This document shows, one piece after another, positions 50,792-59,252 of a stretch of DNA of 64,000 nt. Below the pieces are notes generated by a model, which had not been told where the DNA came from, ran no database searches, and worked only from the letters and a program-made list of their open reading frames with translations. The translations under genes and the position numbers were made by a program. Every line of letters starts with the position of its first letter. The stretch's first letter is position 1. Location of the stretch: NCBI GenBank assembly GCA_020342235.1, contig CP073214.1, positions 496,001 through 560,000 on the forward strand. Reading direction: 5' to 3'. The stretch is from Saccharomycopsis phalli. Its lineage: Eukaryota > Ascomycota > Saccharomycetes > Ascoideales > Saccharomycopsidaceae.

Positions 50792-52776
50792 TCATATGCT
50801 TTCATCATCATCAAGAGCTCTGCTTGTACTGCTGCGGATATCAAAGCTTGAGGCCGCATCATCATCCGCATCTTCTCCATTGACTTTTTTGTTAAACACT
50901 TTACCAATGAAGTTAGAGATGCTCTCGCTCCCTCTTCGGATGGATTCCTTCACACTTCCATCCGCCAACTGCTTCTGTTTATACTTTAACACTTCATCCA
51001 AACTTGGCGGCACAATGTCCTCAGGTTGAATCACACTGCTAGACGACGGTTTAACTGAGGCGTTACTAGCAATGGCATTCAAAGACTGAAAGTCCACGTT
51101 AGGTTTTATGAACGGATCTCTTTGAGCTGCGGCGTTGGATATAAATGACAGTGACCCTCTAATAAGAGACTCCTCATCGTGAGCATTTCCGCTATAGTAG
51201 GCACTGTCCTCTTGATTGCTGTACAATCTGTCGTTCTCATCAACTTGAGAAAACGCCAAATACAGGTCACTATCATTGATAGGCGCATACGACGAAGCTC
51301 CATCACCAAAAACAGATGAAGCTCCATCACCAAACACAGAATTCATATCCTCCAATGAGACTCCGGCTGTCTCTGGTAGGCATGTATACACGAAAATGTA
51401 CGAGCAGAAACACGAAAATGCATGAATCAAGTACAACCGCCAGCCAATAGCTTCTTGCAAAATTGGGGTCAACTCTCCAACAATAAAGTTTGCAATCCAG
51501 TTAGCAGCAGTTGCACATGACGCTCCCAAAGATCTCACGCTGACCGGTAAAATCTCTGAAGGAATAAACCATGCCAATGGACCCCACGACGTACCAAACC
51601 CAGGGCCATTGAATATCATAACCAATCCAACAACAATATAAGGAGTTGCAGAGATATTAAGCCACATGGCGAAGGCAATCCCGCAAAGTGGAACAAACAT
51701 AAGCAAGGAGCCTGTTAGAAGAATAGGTCTTCTGCCCCATTTATCAACAATAAACCAAGGGATCATGGAAGAAACCACGTATATGAGAGAGTTGATTCCC
51801 GTCATCAAAATGGCTCCTCTGCCTTTCCAACCGGCTTGCTCGAATACAAGTGGTGCATAGTAGGAGATAACATTGATACCATTGAACTGTGCAAATATCA
51901 AACAGGAGCATCCTATGATGACCCGCTTCTTGTATCTGCGCCACATGTAACCGTATCCTTTAGTCTCACCGTCCAATCTATGCGACAACACATCCTTCTT
52001 AATGGACTGATATTCATCCTTTGCCAGAGGATGAGCCGTATCACCTTTAGAATGTAGATTTGCAATAACAATTAGTCCCTCGATATCGTTATCGCTCGAC
52101 AAGAGCCATCTTGGCGTCTCCACTATCACAAAGCTACCCAAATACAATAAAAGGCCAATCACACATTGGATAAACAAGGGAATTCTCCAGGAGTAGTCAC
52201 TTTCTATAGCAGAGCAAAAATAATCCACCCACACAGACGACGAATATCCAATGATATTTCCGGTGAATTGCACGCATCCTAGAAGACCCCTATTCTTGGG
52301 AGCTGACACTTCACTCTGATAAACAGGAACAATCATAGAAAGAATACCGACACCGATACCACTAATAACTCTTCCAAATATCAAATCAATCATCTTACGT
52401 GCGAATGTCTGAATGAGTCCGCCTATTATGAAGATGAAGGCCCCGTACCGGATTGTTCTGCGTCTACCAATGACATCACCGATTTTTCCCACTAGAAGAG
52501 ACGAGAACAACGCGCCTAGTTCAAGAATCGCAACCATTGTTCCTATTTCTGCTCTTGAAGGATTATTGAAGTAAGAGATAAAATACGGGCCAGTTAGAAT
52601 ACCTGACATCACACCCTGGTCATAGCCAAATAGAAACACCCTGTTTTGTTAGACACATTTCAAAATAAATCAATAAAAACATACCCTAAAGATACAAAAA
52701 CAGAAGTGAAATATAAAAGTTTTTTTCCTGTCAACACAGGTTGTAACCTCTTTAGCTCTTGCTCTGTTGGACCCAT
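50792..52776 (-). CDS. Sugar-transporter-type MFS permease, two exons
   Basis: 646-residue plasma-membrane permease of the sugar porter family. Exon 1 is 52776-52685 and exon 2 is 52640-50792, separated by a 44-nt intron (donor GTATGT, branch GTCTAAC, acceptor CAG). Splicing restores the first membrane segment: LLYFTSVFVSLG joined to VFLFGYDQGVMSG. Family motifs follow in order: GRRRTIRYGA, VPVYQSEVSAPKNRG, VETPRWLL, FAQFNGINVISYYAP, DKWGRRPILL, FIPSEILPVSVRS and LPETAGVSLEDM. All twelve membrane segments appear present. The hydrophilic C-terminal tail of about 170 residues is long for a simple hexose carrier and holds a tandem SVFGDGAS repeat. The substrate cannot be told from sequence. Confidence 0.88.
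51294..51341. repeat. Two tandem 24-bp units in the transporter tail
   Basis: Nearly identical 24-bp copies at 51294-51317 and 51318-51341 encode SVFGDGAS twice just after the PETAG motif. The duplication is in frame and looks recent. Confidence 0.85.
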
Positions 52777-53169
52777 TGATGAACGTAATGACATCTGAAA
52801 TCCACCCTTACGCTGTCGTGATAACAATCATGTGACACAGTGCAGTGAGTGTGGAGCTGATATTACCCGGATGATGTTTTACAAGTTGGTGGTTACGCAG
52901 ATCTTCGCTGCAGTTAGTGTAGGAGTGTGTCTCAGACTTTTACAAATTTGTATGCAAATGGACATCTGTGTTTATATTAAACAAATAAATCGATTCCGGA
53001 TCGCATCGGATTTCGTACAATTGGCTACGTTTCACCCGTATTTTTTCGTTTTGATCCACATCTTGTTTAAGTTTCTATTGACGTTTCGTGCCAATATTTA
53101 GGATCTGCATTCTATTCTTTATAAAGAACTCAAGTCCTCAAAAAAAAAAAAAAAAAAAGAAAAAAATTA
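52777..53169. other. Divergent promoter region, transporter and unknown gene
   Basis: 393 bp. An 89-codon frame (52832-53101) begins only with GTG and is not supported. A poly(dA) run lies within 30 bp of the next start codon. Confidence 0.4.
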
Positions 53170-53988
53170 ATGACGTCCAGTGAAAAGAAGGTGGTCAAGT
53201 TCAAGTCAATTGAAGACATCAAAAGTACCACTGATTCCAGCGGCGGCACCACCACTATAATATTCCCAAAACAGCGACGTATCAGCTCAGGCTTCACAAG
53301 AAATAGTATTATTTCAAACAGTAGCCGTGAGAACTATAACAAGAGGCTAAGTGGTATTAGTATTACTAGCCGAAATAGCAACATGATTAATGGCGATGGC
53401 ACTGGTAGAGACTCCTTGTATGACACGCGGAGGTTTAGTACTCTAAGCATTGGCTCTCTCAACAGCTCAGCCACATCTATAGGCGGGTCCAACTCAATGA
53501 ACCTAAGCTTTGGATCGATACGACACAATAGACACAATGGTTCCTCACTGCCTAAAATATCTCAATTTGTGAGTGCAAAATATGGCAGGGAACATACAGG
53601 AGCCACTGATAGTAGCACGAGCATTAACAATGATACGGCTAGCTTGTCGAAGATACCCCCTAAAATAAGCAGATCTGCCAAAGCTACGGTCAATTCGAAG
53701 ATCCTGGTGTCAAGGCAGGCACAACTAGCATCAAACCACAAATATGAAAGAATCACGAACTCATTAATCCAGATGTATGACAATCTACAAACGAACAATC
53801 AAAATAGAGCCCAATTGATAGAGAAATTGCAGTTATTGAAGATAAAGAATGCCAAAAACCACGAAAAATTGGAAAGCCTCCTTACCAAGATCAAGCAGGT
53901 GGAATCAAATTTCGAGATTTATGACTCCAAGGTGGATAATGATTGTACCTTGATTATGATTTGTATGTGTTTAATAAAAAACATATAG
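53170..53988 (+). CDS. Unknown Ser-rich protein with C-terminal coiled coil
   Basis: 272-residue protein that I do not recognise. The first 150 residues are Ser/Asn/Arg-rich and likely disordered, with possible basophilic kinase sites (RRIS, KRLS, RRFS). From about residue 185 the sequence is helical with heptad-like Leu/Ile spacing (SRQAQLASNHKYERITNSLIQMYDNL, then NRAQLIEKLQLLKIKNAKNHEKLESLLTKIKQVE), predicting a coiled coil. The last residues (DCTLIMICMCLIKNI) look unlike the rest, and a GTATGT lies in the final codons at 53963. A spliced end is conceivable, but the nearest acceptors lead straight to stops. Low-complexity plus coiled-coil layout is common in cytoskeletal or kinetochore-associated proteins; no function is claimed. 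Confidence 0.6.
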   Translation: MTSSEKKVVKFKSIEDIKSTTDSSGGTTTIIFPKQRRISSGFTRNSIISNSSRENYNKRLSGISITSRNSNMINGDGTGRDSLYDTRRFSTLSIGSLNSSATSIGGSNSMNLSFGSIRHNRHNGSSLPKISQFVSAKYGREHTGATDSSTSINNDTASLSKIPPKISRSAKATVNSKILVSRQAQLASNHKYERITNSLIQMYDNLQTNNQNRAQLIEKLQLLKIKNAKNHEKLESLLTKIKQVESNFEIYDSKVDNDCTLIMICMCLIKNI

Positions 53989-54434
53989 CATGAATTTTTG
54001 TCACTTATAGAATATAGGCATTTATTTGCGCCTTTAATAAACAATTCACCCAACCATTTCATTAGTGTACATCTATCCCAATTGGGAATATACCGGGGTT
54101 GATAACTATCTACAATATCATAGGCTCGATTAGCCAACAAAATTATAAAGGCTCTGTAGCCAACCGACAAAAACTACTGTAGCGGGGTACATTCACACTT
54201 GAGAAATACCATCATTAATACTTTTATTCAAATGCAAATAACAAGATTGAAACAAATAAATTCTGTGCCAATTGCCGTACAATGGTTGCTGTCCAAGTCA
54301 AAAACTATGAATAGTAGTATAACCATGATGCAGTAATGGTTATGTATATCGGTGGATAGTGTGACCAACTGCGTAACACTATCGACTTTGCAGCCGGTGC
54401 CGCACTAAGTGGTTTCGCAACAAATCTAGATTAA

Positions 54435-54440
54435 CACGTG
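54435..54440. promoter_or_regulatory. CACGTG E-box, distal, GCN4 promoter
   Basis: First of two CACGTG hexamers 53 bp apart in the GCN4 upstream region. Confidence 0.5.
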
Positions 54441-54487
54441 CAATTGCGCTATGACACATACTTTCTCTATCATTTTTACAAATTTGG

Positions 54488-54493
54488 CACGTG
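54488..54493. promoter_or_regulatory. CACGTG E-box, proximal, GCN4 promoter
   Basis: Second CACGTG hexamer, directly adjoining a TATATA sequence about 205 bp upstream of the first uORF. Confidence 0.5.
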
Positions 54494-54699
54494 CTATATA
54501 TGTAGTTATGAGAATTACGTTTAGGTGCGGTTGCATGGTTAATTCATCCCATATCAGAAAAATTTTCAGAGCGCCGATGACTGATTCCTGCAAGTAATAT
54601 ATATATTCACAATTTTCCCCCCAGGCGCTTCAGACTTCAACCTAAAATTATTTTACACTACCCATTACAAGATTAACTGAATATTACAACAAAAAAAAA

Positions 54700-54711
54700 A
54701 TGTCTGCTTAA
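54700..54711 (+). promoter_or_regulatory. GCN4 uORF1 (Met-Ser-Ala-stop)
   Basis: First AUG of the leader, after ten adenines (strong -3 A), followed by two codons and TAA. Its extreme shortness and A/U-rich flanks resemble S. cerevisiae GCN4 uORF1, which allows ribosomes to resume scanning. Next uORF starts 127 nt after this stop. Confidence 0.8.
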
Positions 54712-54837
54712 ATCTTGTATATTAAAAAGAGGATTTTTTCGTTAAATAAATAAAGAAAAAACGGAAAGAAATAAAATACATTAACTCTTAGAAAAGTGTT
54801 GAAGTAAATAGAAGTTTCTATTTAAATAAAATTAAAA

Positions 54838-54852
54838 ATGGTGTTATCATAA
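54838..54852 (+). promoter_or_regulatory. GCN4 uORF2 (Met-Val-Leu-Ser-stop)
   Basis: Second leader AUG with A at -3, four sense codons then TAA. No other AUG lies between it and uORF1 or uORF3. Confidence 0.78.
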
Positions 54853-54899
54853 ATTAAACAAAGAAAAGGATAAAAACTTTACAGTTTTTTAAATTAAAA

Positions 54900-54929
54900 A
54901 TGTCAAATATTGTCAATATAACATTGTGA
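54900..54929 (+). promoter_or_regulatory. GCN4 uORF3 (nine codons)
   Basis: Third leader AUG with A at -3, nine sense codons then TGA, ending 70 nt before the GCN4 start. By position it would act as the inhibitory uORF that ribosomes bypass only when eIF2 is phosphorylated. This role is inferred from S. cerevisiae. Confidence 0.78.
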
Positions 54930-54999
54930 AAATACTTATACTGCTGCTTATAATTATCTATTAACTACTGAATTAACTGAATTGAATACTATTGCTGAA

Positions 55000-55776
55000 A
55001 TGTTTGGGTCTACTTTTGACATTAGCGATCCATCAAGCGGATCAGGCAACGACTTGTCTGTTATGAGTGACATCACTCACCCAATGCCTGTGGTACTTGG
55101 TGAGAATGTATTTGATGTCTTTGCTCAAAAACAGACAGGTGCTCTACCCTTGGGTGCTGTTGCTGCTCGTGAGTTGGCTAACACAGAATTGATAAACTCG
55201 CCTGTTTCTACATCTTCTACTCTAACGACGCCACCTACTTCAACGATCAGTCCAATGGACTTGTTAAACATGGTTGCTGAGGATGCACTTTCTGACGAGT
55301 CAAATTCACCAATGTTCCAAGAGTTGCAATTGGATCCAAATTCATGGACTTCCTTGTTTGACAACGAAAGTTCGGAGGAAAAGCCAATTGCGGTGAAGAA
55401 TGAATTTGAAGAATCGTTTAGTGTGGCTGGTGAGACTGGTGCTTTAATTGACGAGGCTGAGCGTTCTGCAAAGCGCCACAAGCCGAATACTAAGGATGAA
55501 GCTCAAAAAGTTGATCGCTTGGGATGTGTTGCTTATAACAGAAAACAGCGTAACACACCATTGTCTCCTGTTATTATTCCAGAGACTGGCGATTGCGCAG
55601 CCATCAAGAGAGCCAGAAACACGGAGGCTGCTAGAAGATCCAGAGCTCGAAAGATGAAGCGTATGAATCAGTTGGAAGAGCGCGTCGAGGATCTTTTGAA
55701 GAGAAACGAAGAGTTGGAAGCTGAGGTTACTAAACTTCGTGCGTTACTTAAAGTTAATCCTGTTGCTGAGTTATAG
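55000..55776 (+). CDS. GCN4: bZIP transcription factor Gcn4
   Basis: 258-residue activator of amino-acid biosynthesis genes in the general control response. The C-terminal 60 residues are a textbook bZIP: basic region KRARNTEAARRSRARKMKRM, then a leucine zipper with heptad Leu (QLEERVEDLLKRNEELEAEV), ending shortly after it. Upstream is an acidic activation part with an aromatic/acidic cluster WTSLFDNESSEEK near residue 110, and Ser/Thr-Pro sites (LSPVIIPETGD) before the basic region that may serve phosphorylation-driven turnover. The start is the ATG at 55000; the frame upstream opens only with TTG. Three uORFs precede it in a leader without other AUGs, so translational control as in other yeasts is very likely. 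Confidence 0.96.
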   Translation: MFGSTFDISDPSSGSGNDLSVMSDITHPMPVVLGENVFDVFAQKQTGALPLGAVAARELANTELINSPVSTSSTLTTPPTSTISPMDLLNMVAEDALSDESNSPMFQELQLDPNSWTSLFDNESSEEKPIAVKNEFEESFSVAGETGALIDEAERSAKRHKPNTKDEAQKVDRLGCVAYNRKQRNTPLSPVIIPETGDCAAIKRARNTEAARRSRARKMKRMNQLEERVEDLLKRNEELEAEVTKLRALLKVNPVAEL

Positions 55777-55901
55777 TTTTGATTTTTGTATTTCGTTAAA
55801 TTATACGAGTAGTTTTTGAATTTTTAAGCCTTGTATTTTAGTAGTACTAAAGTAGCTCTTTGAAGCAGCTTAAAAATTTCAAATGCATTTTGTTTGAGTC
55901 C

Positions 55902-56996
55902 ATGGGCCAGGTGACATTTAACCGATACAAAGGGTATTGCTTGCTGAATTCGCCCAGCGGGGAAATAAGTAATGGTAGTAGTGAGATTGGATTTGATCTA
56001 TTGAGCTGGGGCTTGAATTTGAATGTGTTTATTTGCGATGAATTCCCGATTGATTTGCCCAAAGGACGGCCTGTGGAGGCTAAGCTATCAAGAAAAGAAC
56101 AGCGGCGGCTCAAAAAGCAGCAGCAGCAGAATAACAAGCAAAACAAGAAGAAAAACAAGGTAAAAAAGGAAGAGGTTAAGGAAGAATATAGTCATGTCGA
56201 AACGATGATTGACAATTGTCGGCCAGATAGAAAAGACATTGGAGAAGTACGTGGGTTGATTTCCACGGTACTCAAGTGTAGCGACAACCCTAGCAATATA
56301 ATAGATTATTACGATATCCGCATATCCAGGGAAGACATATTGAATTTGAACGACGATAATTGGTTGAATGACAACAATTTATCCTATATCTACGAGTATT
56401 TTGAAAGGTTTCAGTTCCCGAGGTTCTTACAAAGCCACGATGCTATCATGAACTCTAAGCAAGCCACAGCTTTCAAGAACAGCATACTTCTTTTCAAGCC
56501 AGCAATGGCGTTCTTGCTCTTGCGGTACCCTGACCCAGTTAGTCTCAAAGGCACGCTACCACAGATTGAGCTCTCGCTGTTTGTTTTTCTCCCCATTAAT
56601 GATAACGAGGACGTTGGGGTGGCCGAGGGCGGATCCCACTGGTCTTTGATGGTCCTCAACGTTTTGGAGCGCACCGCGTATGTTTATGATACGGTGTATG
56701 AGGAAGACTACGACTCAAACGACCCCCAGTTGTTGCTCAGCAATGTTAACAAGTACTTGCATTCGGTAGGTGCCTTGCCGATCAAGAGTATTGTGAATAT
56801 GAACACTCCTCAGCAGGTGAATGGCAGTGACTGTGGAGTACATGTTCTACAAATCACGGCGATTCTTCTTAGCCGGATGATGAATGTAGAGGAAGATGGG
56901 ACGATTGATTTCAGAATCACCAACCCAATGAGTGCGATACAAGGTAGGGCGTTTATCTTGAGAACAATTGCTGCGCTCTTAAAGATTAGTGATTAG
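55902..56996 (+). CDS. NEP1/SENP8-type cysteine protease (NEDD8-specific, C48)
   Basis: 364-residue C48 (Ulp1-fold) protease. The core fits the deneddylase SENP8/Nep1 branch: YYDIRISREDILNLNDDNWLNDNNLSYIYEYFE at the start of the domain, catalytic His in GGSHWSLMVL (about 244), Asp in AYVYDTVYE (about 262), and oxyanion Gln with catalytic Cys in QQVNGSDCGVHVLQ (about 304-310). All catalytic residues are present. An extra N-terminal part of about 120 residues includes a Lys/Gln-rich stretch (RKEQRRLKKQQQQNNKQNKKKNK) absent from the human enzyme. S. cerevisiae uses Yuh1 for Rub1 processing, so this branch is not shared by all yeasts. The start is the ATG at 55902, 125 bp after GCN4; an upstream TTG extends the frame. 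Substrate (Rub1) is inferred. Confidence 0.8.
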   Translation: MGQVTFNRYKGYCLLNSPSGEISNGSSEIGFDLLSWGLNLNVFICDEFPIDLPKGRPVEAKLSRKEQRRLKKQQQQNNKQNKKKNKVKKEEVKEEYSHVETMIDNCRPDRKDIGEVRGLISTVLKCSDNPSNIIDYYDIRISREDILNLNDDNWLNDNNLSYIYEYFERFQFPRFLQSHDAIMNSKQATAFKNSILLFKPAMAFLLLRYPDPVSLKGTLPQIELSLFVFLPINDNEDVGVAEGGSHWSLMVLNVLERTAYVYDTVYEEDYDSNDPQLLLSNVNKYLHSVGALPIKSIVNMNTPQQVNGSDCGVHVLQITAILLSRMMNVEEDGTIDFRITNPMSAIQGRAFILRTIAALLKISD

Positions 56997-57093
56997 TAAA
57001 CATCGGCGATTAGCCAAGACCAGTGATTAGTTCCAAAAATCATATTATATTATTATCTAAGCGAATGCTATAAACAGGAAATAAAAATGCGAC

Positions 57094-58806
57094 CTAACCT
57101 TGGTAAAAACAATAACTCTCCAACAACTCCTTGTATCGCTTGGACTCCGTAGACGGTCGCTCGTTACGGACTTTGTCTACATCGATCTTAATACTTGTTG
57201 ACTCAAGCACATCGGTGGGCGACACTGGCGAGTATTTTTCTGGCTGGACCCTTGGTGACAACACGGATGGGGTATCAAAAGCCAAGTTCTCAATGGTGTT
57301 AGAGTCCTGGGTGTTTGAGTAAAAGTTGCCAAACCCAAACGACCCTCCTAACCCGCTAAAGTCTGGGCTCTTGGCCTGGAAACTGGCTGGTGAGTCGAAC
57401 TTGATCGAGCTTGGCAGGAATGATTCAAAAGGCGGGAAATACGAGTCCAACTTGGAATACAGCAGATCCAAATCCTCGCCGACATCCAACTTGAACTTCG
57501 TAAGCGGCGATGGCTCGTCAGCAATAGAGTTCAATTCCTCGTTCTTGCAGTGGAACTTGACTTTGTAGTTTTCCGACTTGTTATTGTCCCAGAATACCTG
57601 ACCGTTGGTTTTGTACATGATGTAAACGTCTATCTTCTTTCCACTGGCAAGTAACGTGGCAATGGGAATCTTGAATGTGAACCTATCATACAGCTCTTTG
57701 CGTAGCATCCGCGGAATGTCCGGCAGATACGACGCCTCTACTTCACTAGTAGATTTCCAGCTATCGGCGCTGTACACCAAAACAACCTTCTTTTCAAACG
57801 CAATGTTCCGGACAGCGATGTTCCCCTTTAGGAACTTCTTGTCTACGCTTAAAAAGATTCTCTCCAAGAACACCATCGGCTGCTGCTTAAGCCTGGATTT
57901 GTAGTTGATCGTCTGGAAATTAGGCATTTCAATTTCCCAGTCTTCAAAATTCGGCTCGTCATCCTCACTATAGCTGGAACTCTCGTCATCAGAGTCTCCT
58001 ACTAGCCATCGGTACTTGGGTTTGGAAATCGGCGATCCTTCAACGCTCAAGGCATTGGGGGTGTCTTTTTCGTCAAAATATCGCACGTCAGCCAACGACA
58101 GGTTATCAAAATGCACAGACTTGTACGTTGGCGTGCTCGGAAGAGAACGGCTCATGGAACTCAACCGCAATGATGATTTTACAATCTCTCCAGACTTCTT
58201 TCTCACTAATGGTGCAAAATCAGAAATAGTCGGCGAGGGAATGCTGTCATCCATGGAATTAACCGAACTCTGTCTGCTATGAATACGCGCATCATCCAAG
58301 CTACCCAGCCTGCTATGTAAAAATGTGCTCTCCGGGTTTCCAGTATTCTGTCTTGTATTTTCCTTTGTTTCATTTTCTCGTAAGTGCGTAACCAAAAAAA
58401 GTTTCTTGTCTGAGTACCTCAGCTTATGCATATAACTCAAAGATCTTGGCTCGTCACCATGTGAGTAGTATCTCGTGAGCAAGGGTTTCGATGACGATGT
58501 CAAAGGTGATGGCAAACCATTGGTCAGACCACTCAGGGAAATAGCCTCGGAACCCGCAAGATCAACACCCCCGTATTTTTGGTGGATGTCTTCCATGTCT
58601 CGGTTGCCCATCAACCGGTTTCCCGGTGTGATTGTTTGGGTATCAGGAGTCCACGGGTTATTATCTTCGACGTTGTCATTTCCTCGAAAGCTTTCCCCAA
58701 GGACACCTTTTTGAACTCCGTTAATTGCCACATCATTGAGTGCCCCGTTGATTGTTTGTGATTGCTCCTTATCGGCTTTCTCACTGCAGATAAATGTTTT
58801 GATCAT
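57094..58806 (-). CDS. GAC1: PP1 glycogen-targeting regulatory subunit, GAC1/PIG1 type
   Basis: 570-residue regulatory subunit that brings protein phosphatase 1 (Glc7) to glycogen synthase and other targets. Two hallmarks are visible: an RVxF-type docking motif KSVHFDN near residue 226, and a CBM21 carbohydrate-binding domain (about 295-420) with VFLERIFLSVDKKFLKGNIAVRNIAFEKKVVLVYSADSWKS, then DRFTFKIPI and the conserved aromatic ending VFWDNNKSENYKVKF. The N- and C-terminal parts are Ser/Pro-rich with many Ser-Pro sites. S. cerevisiae Gac1, Pig1, Pig2 and Gip2 share this layout; the symbol marks the closest well-known member. It converges on the NEP1-type gene with 97 bp between stops. Confidence 0.78.
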   Translation of the reverse strand: MIKTFICSEKADKEQSQTINGALNDVAINGVQKGVLGESFRGNDNVEDNNPWTPDTQTITPGNRLMGNRDMEDIHQKYGGVDLAGSEAISLSGLTNGLPSPLTSSSKPLLTRYYSHGDEPRSLSYMHKLRYSDKKLFLVTHLRENETKENTRQNTGNPESTFLHSRLGSLDDARIHSRQSSVNSMDDSIPSPTISDFAPLVRKKSGEIVKSSLRLSSMSRSLPSTPTYKSVHFDNLSLADVRYFDEKDTPNALSVEGSPISKPKYRWLVGDSDDESSSYSEDDEPNFEDWEIEMPNFQTINYKSRLKQQPMVFLERIFLSVDKKFLKGNIAVRNIAFEKKVVLVYSADSWKSTSEVEASYLPDIPRMLRKELYDRFTFKIPIATLLASGKKIDVYIMYKTNGQVFWDNNKSENYKVKFHCKNEELNSIADEPSPLTKFKLDVGEDLDLLYSKLDSYFPPFESFLPSSIKFDSPASFQAKSPDFSGLGGSFGFGNFYSNTQDSNTIENLAFDTPSVLSPRVQPEKYSPVSPTDVLESTSIKIDVDKVRNERPSTESKRYKELLESYCFYQG

Positions 58807-58952
58807 GATTATTTATCTAAAAGTAAAAGCATTACTTATTTATTAATTCCATCCGGCGTACTGGTAAAGTTGTGCAATAGTGATTGCTGTTATCTTTCTC
58901 TGGCAATTCGGGTTATATATGTCACCAGATAAAATTTGAGTTGCTTTTTCCC

Positions 58953-59111
58953 ATGTATCCTTTGCCAACAGAAATTACCTTATGTGGGAAATCATTGATC
59001 GGCGCAGATAATCTTCTAGAAAAATCCCTCGAGACAATCAATGATTACATTCGGTTAAATAATAACAATAAAAGCTATAAGAAAACCAGAAATATATTGC
59101 TTCGCTACTAG
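58953..59111 (+). CDS. Possible small helical protein, 52 residues (unrecognised)
   Basis: ATG-started frame with protein-like composition: MYPLPTEITLCGKSLIGADN, a Leu-rich amphipathic helix (LLEKSLETINDYI), an Asn-rich turn, and a basic helix (KSYKKTRNILLRY). It lies on the + strand between two minus-strand genes, 146 bp downstream of the GAC1 start codon, which would make a divergent pair. Short helical subunits of this kind occur in kinetochore, tethering and mitochondrial complexes, but I could not match a family. The chance of a random frame is real, though the codon composition is less AT-skewed than the flanks. Confidence 0.4.
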   Translation: MYPLPTEITLCGKSLIGADNLLEKSLETINDYIRLNNNNKSYKKTRNILLRY

Positions 59112-59252
59112 CCTACACTCGGTATATTAATTTCAACATCTGTTTCCGGCATTAGTCAACCGGCATCCCTGTATAGCGTACAAAAACTTGACACCTAGAA
59201 ATACTGAAATTTGTAATTCAAATGGTCTGTCTTCTGAATTGTGAATCTATGC

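Larger units (their letters stand above)
53989..54699. other. GCN4 promoter region
   Basis: About 710 bp upstream of the first GCN4 uORF. It contains two CACGTG sites (54435-54440 and 54488-54493) and a TATA-like GCTATATATG directly after the second one, giving the core of a plausible promoter. No gene is seen. Confidence 0.6.

Noticed and set aside
52832-53101. 89-codon frame between transporter and coiled-coil gene
   Set aside because: GTG start only, apolar AT-type translation, and it lies in a divergent promoter.
53963-54010. Alternative 3' intron for the coiled-coil gene
   Set aside because: A GTATGT donor exists, but there is no branch sequence, and both candidate acceptors lead directly to stop codons.
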